Assembly (NCBI GenBank): GCA_000719025.1
Contig: JODP01000006.1
Coordinates: 496,001 to 560,000, forward strand
Source: Kineosporia aurantiaca JCM 3230
Lineage (GTDB): Bacteria > Actinomycetota > Actinomycetes > Actinomycetales > Kineosporiaceae
Direction of reading: 5' to 3'
Length of the DNA: 64,000 bases
Shown here: positions 1 to 7,619 of the stretch, piece by piece
Position numbering within the stretch: position 1 is the stretch's first letter
How the letters are laid out: each line of letters begins with the position of its first letter
Notes under the pieces: model-generated
What the model saw: only the letters and a program-made list of their open reading frames with translations
What the model was told of the DNA's origin: nothing
Database searches by the model: none
Position numbers and translations under genes: made by a program

Positions 1-2
1 CC

Positions 3-1217
3 GCTACCGGTCAGCTGTCGCGGATGCTCCGTAGCGCGGAGCAGGCTGGCCACGACTCCGAGAAGGTCCTCGTAGATGCTCTGGCCGCGGGATCGCTGAA
101 GGGCGCCAAATCGGTCGGCCAGGTGATGTGCGCGCGGGTCGACAAGTTGGGCCTGCCCATGGAGCCGCAGCCGGGGCACGTCCCGGTGGCGGGCATCGGT
201 GGCGAGTGGGCTGCTCATCTCGTGGCGCAGCACGAGCACGCTGCGGCGCGGGAGGCCGAGCTGGGCGAGCGGGTCGCGGAGGCCGCACCAGCGTGGGCGG
301 TGACCGCTTTCGGTCCGGTCCCAGAGGAGCCCTCTGCACGAGGCGATTGGGTGGCGGCTGCTGGCCGTACGGAGCGGGCCCGGGAACGGCTGGGCTGGGA
401 GGACGAGCAGCGGCCGCTCGGTCCGTCGCCGTCGACGCTGCAGCCGGAGGCTCGGGCGGAGTGGTTCGGCGCCTGGAATCAGCTCGGCCGGCCGGAAGCG
501 GTGGCCGAGGAGGGCGGCATGAGTGAGGGGCGGCTCCGTGCCCGGATTGAGGCGGCCGAGCGGGTCGAGCGGGAGGCCCCGGCCCACCTGGACCGTCAGG
601 CGGGGGCGACGTGGCAGGCCGCGGATGTGGCCGGCCGAGACGCTGCGCTGGCCGAGGCCCGGGGAGATCAGGCTGCCGCTGACGCTGCGGCCGAGGACGC
701 TGTGCGGCTCGAGCAGAGGGCTCGGCTGCTGGAGCCTGCGGTGATCGCCCGGGACGAGCACGTCGAGGAGGTTCGGTCGCTTATGGAGACACGTCGCCGG
801 GCCGAGGAGGAGCTGCTGGCCCGGGGCATCGACCTGGCGGTGGAGGAGAAGGCGACGGCTCAGGAGCACCTGGATGAGTTGCTCCCGCAGGACCCAGAGG
901 AGGTGCTTGAGACCGACATCGATCTGGTGAGCGAGAAGGACCGGGCCGAGCTGGCTGCGGACCTGGCGGCCGAGATGGCTGACCTCTCACCCGAGGTGCA
1001 CATCCCGGCTCAGCTTGAGCGGCCGGAGCCGGTGGGTGAGGTCGTTTCTGCGGAGTTCGCTCTTGAGGCGGCCGAGTTCGCGGCCACCTGGCAGAGGGAT
1101 CACGACTACCGGGTGGCGCAGGTAGCGGAGTTCGAGGCGTCGCACGCGCTGGTGCCTGAGTCGCAGGTCCGGCGCCGCGATCAAGAGGCCACGGAGGGCA
1201 TGCAACAGACCCAGTAA
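3..1217 (+). CDS. MobF-like relaxase, C-terminal part (5' end outside window)
   Basis: The reading frame is open to the window edge, so this is the tail of a longer protein; the ATG at 24 is probably internal. The visible 400 residues are Ala/Glu/Arg-rich and mostly helical. A segment near residues 97-115 (FGPVPEEPSARGDWVAAAG) matches the linker seen in the C-terminal region of actinobacterial MobF/TraA relaxases, where a GPxPxxPxxRxxW motif precedes long coiled coils. The nicking and helicase domains would lie upstream, outside the window. If correct, the element encodes its own conjugative DNA-processing protein. The call rests on this C-terminal similarity only, so another coiled-coil mobilisation protein is possible. 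Confidence 0.55.
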   Translation, partial: ATGQLSRMLRSAEQAGHDSEKVLVDALAAGSLKGAKSVGQVMCARVDKLGLPMEPQPGHVPVAGIGGEWAAHLVAQHEHAAAREAELGERVAEAAPAWAVTAFGPVPEEPSARGDWVAAAGRTERARERLGWEDEQRPLGPSPSTLQPEARAEWFGAWNQLGRPEAVAEEGGMSEGRLRARIEAAERVEREAPAHLDRQAGATWQAADVAGRDAALAEARGDQAAADAAAEDAVRLEQRARLLEPAVIARDEHVEEVRSLMETRRRAEEELLARGIDLAVEEKATAQEHLDELLPQDPEEVLETDIDLVSEKDRAELAADLAAEMADLSPEVHIPAQLERPEPVGEVVSAEFALEAAEFAATWQRDHDYRVAQVAEFEASHALVPESQVRRRDQEATEGMQQTQ

Positions 1218-1225
1218 TCCGAGGA

Positions 1226-1261
1226 CGGCACCGGCCAGTTTCTGAGGCCGGACCGGTGCCG
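1226..1261 (+). terminator. hairpin after relaxase-like gene
   Basis: A 9-bp perfect inverted repeat (CGGCACCGG and CCGGTGCCG) lies just after the stop at 1217 and before the GTG at 1291. There is no T-run, as is common in actinobacteria. Confidence 0.5.
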
Positions 1262-1290
1262 CCACCCCGAAAAGAGGCAGGGGCAGCATA

Positions 1291-1695
1291 GTGACGACTG
1301 AACCCATTGAGCCCACACCCGAAGACCATGGACCCGCAGCCGAGTTGCAATGGGTCGCGGCCGACCCGGACCTGTGGTCGGCGTACAGCGCCGGCCTGGT
1401 CCGGGGCCAGGAGATCGGATACGCCGATGGTGCCGCAGCGGCCGAGGTCTACGACATCGCCCTGGAGGACGGCTACCAGCAGGGCCTTGCGGACGGGCTG
1501 AGGTCGGGGACCGCCGAGCGGCGCCTCGACCAGGCGCCCGAGCCGATGTTCCGGGTACCCACGGTGGCCGACCTCGGGGGTAGCGCTGAGGCCGGTGAAG
1601 CACTACGCCGACAGGCGGCCGAGTCCTGGAACATGGAGTACACCCCGACCTCGGACCAGGCCACGAGTCAGGACCGGCACGACTTGGCCTCCTGA
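1291..1695 (+). CDS. hypothetical protein (element gene)
   Basis: The 134-residue acidic protein starts at GTG behind a purine-rich stretch (GAGGCAGGGGCAG). The middle contains Gly/Ala helices of the form YxxGLxxGxxxGYxxG, repeated around residues 30-65 (YSAGLVRGQEIGYADG, then GYQQGLADGL), which resembles a helical-hairpin repeat. I recognise no family. It lies between two strong hairpins, so it is probably a single-gene unit downstream of the relaxase-like gene. Confidence 0.6.
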   Translation: MTTEPIEPTPEDHGPAAELQWVAADPDLWSAYSAGLVRGQEIGYADGAAAAEVYDIALEDGYQQGLADGLRSGTAERRLDQAPEPMFRVPTVADLGGSAEAGEALRRQAAESWNMEYTPTSDQATSQDRHDLAS

Positions 1696-1697
1696 CC

Positions 1698-1739
1698 CTG
1701 GGGGCGGTGCCGGTTCACCCGAACCGGTGCCGCCCCCAG
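1698..1739 (+). terminator. strong intergenic hairpin
   Basis: Arms at 1698-1716 and 1721-1739 form a 19-bp stem (two G-U wobbles in RNA) around a 4-base loop, starting three bases after the stop of the preceding gene. Confidence 0.75.
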
Positions 1740-1782
1740 CGCCACCCCGTACCCTGACCACACCGACCAAGGGGGACCGACC

Positions 1783-2064
1783 ATGCGACGACTGCTCACC
1801 GACGCAGAGATCGAGCGCCTACCCGCAGACGTCCGCGACCATTACCGACACCACGACTACCTCCGGCACATCGACGACGTCCCGTACTTCCCCGACTTCA
1901 AACGCGAATGGTTCGAGGCCCAGCACGCCCGGTCAGTGGCCCGGGTCGTCGAGCACATCCGCAGCCGGGAAGGCGACCAGGCCGCCGAGGAAGCCGCAGC
2001 AGCCGTGAAGGAAGCCCGCGCCGAACGCGACCGCCTCGCCCTCCACCTCGCCCAGGCGTCGTGA
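1783..2064 (+). CDS. hypothetical protein
   Basis: The 93-residue charged protein begins MRRLLTDAEIERLPAD after GGGGGACC. The N-terminus is aromatic and His-rich (residues 18-38), followed by a long Ala/Glu/Arg helix. Its stop overlaps the GTG of the next gene by four bases (GTGA), so the two are translationally coupled. I recognise no family. Confidence 0.6.
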   Translation: MRRLLTDAEIERLPADVRDHYRHHDYLRHIDDVPYFPDFKREWFEAQHARSVARVVEHIRSREGDQAAEEAAAAVKEARAERDRLALHLAQAS

Positions 2065-2393
2065 CCCGCCACCACACCCGGCTCACCACGACCTGGCTGA
2101 CCTCCCTCGCCGAAGAACTCCCCGAGCACCGCACCGCCACCCGCCCGGCCCGCTGGGACTTCGTGGCCCGCGACCTGCCCCCGATCCTCGAACGTCTCGC
2201 CACCAGCTGGGACCACCTGGTCGACTTCATCCCCGGCCGCCCCGAGTACCGGGAGTTCGACGGCACCAGCGACCTTGGCCTGACGTACCGAATCGAGTGC
2301 ATGGCCGGCCGGGACGGGATCGTTGAGCCGGTCGGCGTGGAGATCGACGAGGCACCGCCGTGGATGGGCGAGGAACCCTCGGTCGACGTCTGA
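2061..2393 (+). CDS. hypothetical protein, coupled to upstream gene
   Basis: Starting at the GTG that overlaps the preceding stop gives 110 residues. An upstream in-frame extension exists but would run through the previous gene. The protein is soluble and Trp-rich, with an acidic C-terminus (GVEIDEAPPWMGEE). I recognise no family. It is last in a two-gene unit closed by the hairpin at 2406-2444. Confidence 0.6.
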   Translation: MTRHHTRLTTTWLTSLAEELPEHRTATRPARWDFVARDLPPILERLATSWDHLVDFIPGRPEYREFDGTSDLGLTYRIECMAGRDGIVEPVGVEIDEAPPWMGEEPSVDV

Positions 2394-2405
2394 CCCGCAA
2401 ACGAA

Positions 2406-2444
2406 CGAGGACCCCCGCGCCTGCCCGAAGCGCGGGGGTCCTCG
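2406..2444. terminator. bidirectional terminator hairpin
   Basis: A 15-bp perfect stem (CGAGGACCCCCGCGC and its complement) encloses a 9-base loop. It sits between the ends of the convergent genes at 2393 and 2461. Confidence 0.8.
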
Positions 2445-2460
2445 TCGTTCATGGGGCGGG

Positions 2461-2718
2461 TCAGGCCCGGCGGCGGATGCTCCCGGTCGCCTGGCCTCGC
2501 CATGGCTTGTGGATCCATTCGCCCCAGCGCAGGACGTAGGGCGCCCAGCCGTCGGCTCTCAGGTCCACGATCAGCGGGGTGTCCCGGGGCAGGACCTCCA
2601 CCTGGCGCTCGCCCGGTGTGGGCTCGGTTACGCGGACGAAGACGACGCCGGCCGAGCTGGGTACGGCGTCAACGGTCAGGCCGTCGGCGGGTCCTCGGAC
2701 CAGCTGTAGCTGTGGCAT
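2461..2718 (-). CDS. hypothetical protein
   Basis: About 85 residues from the start MPQLQLVRG; a start nine codons upstream is also in frame. The protein has a beta-rich pattern of short hydrophobic strands and a basic C-terminus (KPWRGQATGSIRRRA). I recognise no family. It converges on the two-gene unit before it and is alone on its strand up to the XRE gene region. Confidence 0.5.
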   Translation of the reverse strand: MPQLQLVRGPADGLTVDAVPSSAGVVFVRVTEPTPGERQVEVLPRDTPLIVDLRADGWAPYVLRWGEWIHKPWRGQATGSIRRRA

Positions 2719-2784
2719 CCATGCCCCCAGAGGTGGTGGGTGCACCTCGGCCTGGCGGTCTTAGATCCAGGGCGCCAGGTCCGA

Positions 2785-2917
2785 GGTGACTGACAGATCA
2801 GTGACCCGCCGCAGACGGGTGTAACCGATCTGGTGACATCCTGCACCTGATCCGGTGACTGGTGCTACCCAATCGGCGCACTTGGCCACCAATTCAGGTC
2901 ACCTGGTCACCGTGACC
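2785..2917. promoter_or_regulatory. cluster of GGTGAC/GGTCAC hexamers before XRE gene
   Basis: GGTGAC occurs at 2785, 2832 and 2854; GTGACC or its complement GGTCAC occurs at 2801, 2897, 2905 and 2912. The last two form the palindrome GGTCACCGTGACC, which covers the GTG start at 2912. This looks like an operator array for the XRE protein it precedes, but no binding evidence is available. Confidence 0.45.
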
Positions 2918-3166
2918 AGTACTTTCGACGCCTCCTTACTGCGGGCCATCAAGGCCGAGCGGGCTCGCCTGGGCATCAGCCAGGCCGAGCTGGGGGAGCG
3001 CCTGGGCGGCTGGCACCGGCAGACCGTGTGGAAGCTGGAGAACGGGCAGCGGGCGCTGCTGGCCCGGGAGCTCCCGGAGCTGTGCCAGGCGCTGGAGCTG
3101 ACGGTTGCTCAGTTGTTCGCGCGGGCGTCGAAACGGGACGCGGAGATGCTGGGCCTGAACCGGTAG
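2912..3166 (+). CDS. XRE-family transcriptional regulator
   Basis: From the GTG at 2912 this is an 84-residue single-domain HTH_3 protein. The five-helix DNA-binding fold covers almost all of it: IKAERARLGISQAELGERLG, then the recognition helix HRQTVWKLENGQR and a conserved LCQALEL turn. A GTG 57 bases upstream (2855) would add an unstructured leader. It converges on a second small XRE gene; the stops are three bases apart. The hexamer cluster over its start suggests autoregulation. Confidence 0.8.
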   Translation: MTSTFDASLLRAIKAERARLGISQAELGERLGGWHRQTVWKLENGQRALLARELPELCQALELTVAQLFARASKRDAEMLGLNR

Positions 3167-3168
3167 AG

Positions 3169-3519
3169 CTACGGAGTCTCGGGCAGGCCGAGGGTCCGGC
3201 GGACCCTCGGGTCGGCGTCGCGCAGGAGCTGGTTGAGGGTGACGCCCAGGGCCTGGCAGACGGTCGCGAGTTCGCGGGTGGTGAGTTCGCGTTTGCCGTG
3301 TTCGATGTCGGACAGGACTGGCCGGCTGATGGCGAGCAGGGCTGCGAGTTCGGCTTGTTTCATGCCGGCGCCGTTCCGTTCGGCGCGGATGGCTGCGCCG
3401 AGGGTGCGGGTGAGGGCGTCGGGTGTCACGCGTCCAGTACGGACTGGCGGCGTTGGTGTTGGCCGGTGGGTGCGACATGGGGTCGCTGTTGCGGTGAGCG
3501 GGGTCGGGAATTCCGACAT
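3169..3519 (-). CDS. XRE-family transcriptional regulator
   Basis: The 116-residue protein has a Thr/Pro-rich leader of about 35 residues followed by an HTH_3 domain (AAIRAERNGAGMKQAELAAL, recognition helix ISRPVLSDIEHGKREL). The tail (DADPRVRRTLGLP) parallels that of the convergent XRE gene, so the two may be distant paralogs. A GTG start just before the HTH is an alternative that would remove the leader. About 290 bases of non-coding sequence upstream separate it from the divergent gene at 3814. Confidence 0.75.
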   Translation of the reverse strand: MSEFPTPLTATATPCRTHRPTPTPPVRTGRVTPDALTRTLGAAIRAERNGAGMKQAELAALLAISRPVLSDIEHGKRELTTRELATVCQALGVTLNQLLRDADPRVRRTLGLPETP

Positions 3520-3813
3520 CCGGTCTGGCCGGTTTCCGTCCGCCTCGTGGCTGCTGGGACACCAGATGTATCTGGACGGCTGACCGAAACGTAGGACGTC
3601 CGGCCAATTTACCGCCGACTCCTCTACTGGCCGGTCGCTTCCATCGGAGGATGCAAGGCACCCGGTGATTCGCCCAGACAACCATCGCCGATCCCACCGG
3701 GGGACGCAGCAGGCTCGTGGGGATGCGGGCACCAGTGGAGCACGGCAGGCGCAGGCGGGCACGGCGCGGGAGCGATCCAAACCGAGCGGTCGACCGACCC
3801 AGGGGAGCAGCAC

Positions 3814-4113
3814 GTGACGATTCCGCGACCGAGGCCAGGGCACCACGATCAGTGCGACGGATCCGATGACGCCCTCGACGAGGGTGCCCCGTGCATGTGG
3901 GGGGCCGTCGAGTCCGGCGACGTCACCCTCTTCAACCGGCGCATCCAGGGCCAGGACACCATCCAGGTGGTTCTGCTCCCGCCGCGGGCAACGCTGGCCC
4001 TGGACGAACCTGAGGGCGTCGACCTAATCGTGCGTGCGGTACAGCGGGCCCTGGCGGCCGGCTGGTCGCTGGCTCCGGTGATGGCTGCGCTCGGACCGCA
4101 CCTCCGCCACTAG
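3814..4113 (+). CDS. hypothetical protein
   Basis: The 99-residue protein starts at GTG after AGGGGAGCAGCAC. The N-terminus is Asp/Cys/His-rich (HHDQCDGSDD, then a second Cys); the C-terminus is a helical segment (VRAVQRALAAGWSLAPVMAALG). I recognise no family. It is divergent from the XRE gene at 3519 across a 294-base gap and converges on the long minus-strand operon, one base from its end. Confidence 0.5.
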   Translation: MTIPRPRPGHHDQCDGSDDALDEGAPCMWGAVESGDVTLFNRRIQGQDTIQVVLLPPRATLALDEPEGVDLIVRAVQRALAAGWSLAPVMAALGPHLRH

Positions 4114-4114
4114 C

Positions 4115-4621
4115 TCACGCCGGATCGACCGGTTCGTCGATCCAGGCGAGGGCCCGCCGCGGGTCGAGCCGGCCTGGCAGCATCGCGGCCAGGGTGACCG
4201 CCACTTCGTTCAGCTGATCCCTGTTCAGGCCGGCGAGGATGGCGGCGATCTCGGCCTGGTCTTGGGCGCGGACCGCGTCGTGCAGCTCGGCGGCCACCGG
4301 GACTGCGGGGTGCGGCGGTTCGATCGGTCCCCTCGGCTCCGGGGCGGGGCGAGGCTTCCACGGCCGCTTCGGCCGGGCTGGAGCCCGCGGCGCAGGGACC
4401 GCTGCCCTCAAGGCGGCCCGCTGGATCCGGCCGTTGAGGCTGGCCGCGGCAGCCCGCAGCTTCAGCTGGTCCGGCCAGCCTTCCTCGGTGAGCACGGCCT
4501 CGACGGTGGCGCGGTCGATGGGCACGGTCCGGGCGATGGAAGCGACTCGGGACCCGTTGACGGCGAGCCGCAGGATCTGCAGCCGCTGCGCATCGGTCAG
4601 CTCGGCGTCGAGCATGGTCAC
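4115..4621 (-). CDS. HTH-containing hypothetical protein
   Basis: The 168-residue protein starts at the GTG overlapping the upstream stop (GTGA). Residues 8-45 resemble a Hin/resolvase-type helix-turn-helix (DAQRLQILRLAVNGSRVASI, then RATVEAVLTEEGW). A Pro/Arg-rich linker (about 80-105) and an acidic helical tail follow. It is probably DNA-binding. It is the last gene of a coupled series of small minus-strand genes. Confidence 0.55.
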   Translation of the reverse strand: MTMLDAELTDAQRLQILRLAVNGSRVASIARTVPIDRATVEAVLTEEGWPDQLKLRAAAASLNGRIQRAALRAAVPAPRAPARPKRPWKPRPAPEPRGPIEPPHPAVPVAAELHDAVRAQDQAEIAAILAGLNRDQLNEVAVTLAAMLPGRLDPRRALAWIDEPVDPA

Positions 4622-5052
4622 GCTGGCTCCTTCGGTTCGTACTGTCGGCAGGCTGGCCACCAGCGCCTCAGATCGGTTGCCAGGCCGTGGCTGGTGCGGG
4701 GTTCGCGGATGGTGACCTTGGGCCCGAACTTCGTCTGCCGCTCGCGTGGGATGGGTGTGACGGTGCGCCCGGCCCAGCATTTGGCGTAGGTGCGGGAGTG
4801 GCCGCCGACCCGGGTGTAGAAGACGCAGCCGCCGCAGCGCAGTCCGGTGATGACGTGGTCGTCCTCGGTGGGCTGGTCGGCGGCCGGGTGGAGTCGGATG
4901 TTCCCGGCGACGAGGGACAGCGGGTGCATGCCGGTCGCGATGGCAGCGGCCTGGCGCCGGCGCATCTGTGCTCCGGGTGTGAGGCCGGGTTCGTCGGTGG
5001 CCGGTGCGACGCGCAGCTGCTCGGCGTCGAACAGGCCGGCCTGCTCGGTCAC
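4618..5052 (-). CDS. hypothetical Cys-containing protein
   Basis: The 144-residue protein is coupled on both sides by 4-base overlaps. The core holds CGGCVFYTRVGGHSRTYAKC (residues 74-93), a possible metal site of the CxxC-x8-H-x5-C form. The region after it is basic and Trp-rich. Such short zinc-binding proteins are common in actinobacterial phages and integrative elements. I assign no function. Confidence 0.6.
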   Translation of the reverse strand: MTEQAGLFDAEQLRVAPATDEPGLTPGAQMRRRQAAAIATGMHPLSLVAGNIRLHPAADQPTEDDHVITGLRCGGCVFYTRVGGHSRTYAKCWAGRTVTPIPRERQTKFGPKVTIREPRTSHGLATDLRRWWPACRQYEPKEPA

Positions 5053-5405
5053 CGCTCAAGCACCAGGCTGAGGGCGGCGAGAACCGCGGCGCTGTTGGTG
5101 CGGTCGAGTCCGGACAGCATCCGCTGGAGAGTCCAGTCATGGGTGAGGCCGGTGTCGGGTGTCGCTCCGACCAGGTGGCAGGAGAGCCGGGCCAGGGCCC
5201 GCTCGCTGGAGGACCAGGGCGTGGAGTCGATGCCGTCGGCGAGGTTGACCCAGTCGATGCCCCAGCCGTCGGCGTACTTGGTCACGTAGGGCTCGATTTT
5301 GTAGATGAGGCTGGTGTCGGTGACGACCGCGACGGCGGCGCGGCGGTCAAGGTCGTCGGTGGCGTAGGTCTTTCGCAGCTGCTGGGTGATTTCGCTGGTG
5401 CGCAT
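5049..5405 (-). CDS. hypothetical protein
   Basis: The start MRTSEITQQLRKTYATDD, behind GGAGG, gives 118 residues. The protein is soluble, with several Trp residues and a helical C-terminus (AAVLAALSLVLER). The stop overlaps the next ATG (ATGA). I recognise no family. Confidence 0.6.
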   Translation of the reverse strand: MRTSEITQQLRKTYATDDLDRRAAVAVVTDTSLIYKIEPYVTKYADGWGIDWVNLADGIDSTPWSSSERALARLSCHLVGATPDTGLTHDWTLQRMLSGLDRTNSAAVLAALSLVLER

Positions 5406-5487
5406 GATGGTCCTCCTGGTCGGTGGTCTGAGATGCACTCCCGCCGCCCGGCCCGAGCCCGTCAGGGCCGGGAGACGAGAGAAGACC

Positions 5488-6069
5488 TCAGACCTCGCAG
5501 GCGGCCCAGGCCAGCAGTCGTTCGATGACGTCCTCGGGGGTGTGTCCGTCCCAGGCTGGGGCGCGGTCCCGGATCGGGATGGGACCGCACTTGGTGTCCC
5601 AGTAAGACAAGGGCAGGTGGTAGCTGACCGTGCCGGTGGGCAGGTCGATACCTGCGATGAAGTAGCCGTCGTGCATGGTGCCGTCGTCGTGCAGCTTGGA
5701 CCGCCAGGCTCGGTGCAATAGGCCGCTGTTGGCCAGGGCGAGGAATAGAGCGTGCCGGTGCTCGTAGAGCTCGGCGAAGGTGTGGAACCCGTCGGAGATC
5801 TGGCTGCGATCGGTCTGGGGGCTCGGCAGTTCGGCGAACACGACCTGGGTCGTCTTGAACCCGTAGTCCTCCAGGGACTCGGCCTCGGTCAGATCTGCCT
5901 GGGCGTCGTCCGCCGTTGCGGCCCGCTCATACTTCAGCGTCAGCAGGGCGTTCTCGGCGTCGTACACGCCCGTGGTGTAGCCGCCGCAGCCGTCGTTGTA
6001 GTCGCTGCTCTTGTCGCCGATGGTGAACTCGACGAGCTTGCTGGTGGGCATCGTGGGCAGGTCGGTCAT
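5488..6069 (-). CDS. conserved phage/element protein of unknown function
   Basis: The ATG at 6069 follows GGGGGAAACC and gives 193 residues; an ATG four codons upstream is less well placed. The second half carries a pattern familiar from many phage-encoded hypotheticals: FHTFAELYEHRHALFLAL, GIDLPTGTVSYHLPLSYWD and a C-terminal WDGHTPEDVIERLLAW. I recognise this architecture from phage genomes but know no activity for it. The N-terminal 75 residues look like a separate domain (DYNDGCGGYTTGVYD), so this may be a fusion. Confidence 0.65.
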   Translation of the reverse strand: MTDLPTMPTSKLVEFTIGDKSSDYNDGCGGYTTGVYDAENALLTLKYERAATADDAQADLTEAESLEDYGFKTTQVVFAELPSPQTDRSQISDGFHTFAELYEHRHALFLALANSGLLHRAWRSKLHDDGTMHDGYFIAGIDLPTGTVSYHLPLSYWDTKCGPIPIRDRAPAWDGHTPEDVIERLLAWAACEV

Positions 6070-6120
6070 GGTTTCCCCCATCGTGGGTTTCGGGTCGGCA
6101 CCGGCTGGTGGTGTCGCCCC

Positions 6121-6145
6121 CGCGCCCGGAGATCGGCCGGGCGCG
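6121..6145 (-). terminator. GC-rich hairpin between coupled blocks
   Basis: An 8-bp perfect stem (CGCGCCCG/CGGGCGCG) with a 9-base loop, just after the stop of the gene at 6158-6649 in the minus-strand direction. Confidence 0.5.
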
Positions 6146-6157
6146 AGAGCGGCACAA

Positions 6158-6649
6158 TCAGCCGCGAGCTGCCGCGCGAGCCGTGGCGTGCGTAATCCCG
6201 GTGCCGGGCCAGCGGTACCCGCCCGGTGCGAGGTGGTGATCCACGGTGTGCGTGGCCCCGTACGTGCAGCGCCGGCCGTCCTCGTCCTCAGCCGCGCACC
6301 ACTCGCCGCGCGTCGGGGTCTTGCCGTACCGCTCCCCGTACTGCCGCAGCAGCCGGATCGCCATACCGATCGCAGTCTCGTCCTCGGTCGGTCCGCCGAA
6401 CTCCTCGACAAGAACCTTCTGCAGGTCCGCCGTCTGCCGCTGCGGGGTCGGCCCCGGCATCAGCCTGCTGATGCCGATGAGGAACGAATCGACCTGACTG
6501 TTCTCGTCTTCCACGGCGATGACGAGTTCCTCGCCATGGTCGGTGACCTCGACGATCACGCACTCCTGGCCAGAGGCGATGATGTCGTCGCCTTCGAGGT
6601 GGTTCTTCAGGGCGGTGGCGATGTCGCCCGGGCTGATCGTTTCGGACAT
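6158..6649 (-). CDS. hypothetical protein
   Basis: The 163-residue acidic protein starts at an ATG behind GAGGAAACC. The first 70 residues alternate strands and acidic turns (IIASGQECVIVEVTDHGEEL). The tail contains a Cys/His pair (CAAEDEDGRRC, THTVDHHLAPGG). I recognise no family. It stands between two hairpins, so it may be attenuated relative to its neighbours. Confidence 0.55.
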   Translation of the reverse strand: MSETISPGDIATALKNHLEGDDIIASGQECVIVEVTDHGEELVIAVEDENSQVDSFLIGISRLMPGPTPQRQTADLQKVLVEEFGGPTEDETAIGMAIRLLRQYGERYGKTPTRGEWCAAEDEDGRRCTYGATHTVDHHLAPGGYRWPGTGITHATARAAARG

Positions 6650-6683
6650 GGTTTCCTCGTTCTGGGATTCGTAGTGGGTGTGG

Positions 6684-6721
6684 CACCGTCGGGCCCGGCC
6701 ACCAGCGCGGGCCCGACGGTG
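6684..6721 (-). terminator. strong hairpin
   Basis: A 14-bp perfect stem (CACCGTCGGGCCCG) with a 10-base loop, between the stop at 6771 and the start at 6649 on the minus strand. Confidence 0.7.
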
Positions 6722-6770
6722 GATCGGTGGTGCGGTCCGGGCCGGGCTTCTCCTCCCGACCCGGACCGGC

Positions 6771-6998
6771 TCAGAGGCCGGGCAGCTCGTGCTGGCCGGT
6801 CGTGACGGCGACCGGAGTAAGACAGGCCGGATGCCAGACCTCGCCGGTCGGCCGGTGCCGGATGTGCTCCGCGCAGGACGGCAGCAGACCGCCGCAGCGC
6901 GCACACCGGAGAGCCCCGACGTACCAAGCCGCTGACGGGTGGTCGGCAGGCAGGTCGACGGTGCCGGTGGCGGTCCGCAGCAGGGTCGGCGTGCTCAC
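6771..6998 (-). CDS. small zinc-finger-like protein
   Basis: Starting at the GTG that overlaps the upstream stop (GTGA), behind GGTGGGGAAAAC, gives 75 residues. CARCGGLLPSCAEH and the following HRPTGEVWHPAC form a Cys/His cluster (CxxC-x6-C-x2-H) typical of small metal-binding proteins. A longer in-frame start exists but lacks the coupling. The function is unknown. Confidence 0.6.
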   Translation of the reverse strand: MSTPTLLRTATGTVDLPADHPSAAWYVGALRCARCGGLLPSCAEHIRHRPTGEVWHPACLTPVAVTTGQHELPGL

Positions 6999-7204
6999 CG
7001 TTTTCCCCACCTGCGCCAAGACGCCAGCGTCCAGGTGAGCGGCCATGCAAGGCACGAGAACGCTGCCCACAAGGCCATCCGTGTCGGTGATGCCTCCGGG
7101 AATTCGTCGGCAATCTTGATGACCACGGAGCGGGTCACGTGCGCCGTGAAGAGAAGTCCAAGCACGTAAACGACGCCCGCCCAGACAATGAGACTCTCAA
7201 ACAT
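6995..7204 (-). CDS. small membrane protein
   Basis: A 69-residue protein with two likely transmembrane segments (residues 3-22, ESLIVWAGVVYVLGLLFTAH, and about 45-62, LWAAFSCLAWPLTWTLAS) and a basic C-terminus (WRRWGKR). It overlaps the preceding gene by eight bases and the next by four. The function is unknown; small two-helix proteins in such elements can act in entry exclusion or host interference. Confidence 0.6.
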   Translation of the reverse strand: MFESLIVWAGVVYVLGLLFTAHVTRSVVIKIADEFPEASPTRMALWAAFSCLAWPLTWTLASWRRWGKR

Positions 7205-7619
7205 TGAGTGCCCCCAGTTCCCGGACGATCCGGTGCGCGGTCCGGGCCAGGTTCTCCAGCTCGTGAGCCCTTGTCTTGGCGACGCCACGCACCGCAGGAG
7301 TGGCCTGGGCGTCCTCCGCGGTGGCCCGCCAGGTGATGGCCACGTCATCGAGCATGCGCACGATCCGGGCGAGGGCGGCCTTGTCGGCCTGGCTGCCGTT
7401 CAGCTGCCCGGCCACCGTGTGCGCCAGGTCCTCCGGGGTGTGCGCCGCCCGGATCACCGCGAGCAGGGACGGGACAGCGTTACTGCCCGGGTCGACGCCC
7501 CGGACCGTCCAGATCGTCGCCTGGCCGGCAGCGCTGTCCCGCACCGCCGTCCAGGTGAACCCGTCGCAGGGCGGGATCCGGGCCGGCACATCCGGGACCT
7601 GGGCCTGAGTGGCGGTCAT
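7197..7619 (-). CDS. hypothetical protein
   Basis: A 140-residue protein coupled by ATGA to the Dam gene upstream. The N-terminal half is beta-like; the C-terminal half is a long helical region (DKAALARIVRMLDDVAITWR, then RAHELENLARTAHRIV). I recognise no family. Confidence 0.6.
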   Translation of the reverse strand: MTATQAQVPDVPARIPPCDGFTWTAVRDSAAGQATIWTVRGVDPGSNAVPSLLAVIRAAHTPEDLAHTVAGQLNGSQADKAALARIVRMLDDVAITWRATAEDAQATPAVRGVAKTRAHELENLARTAHRIVRELGALNV

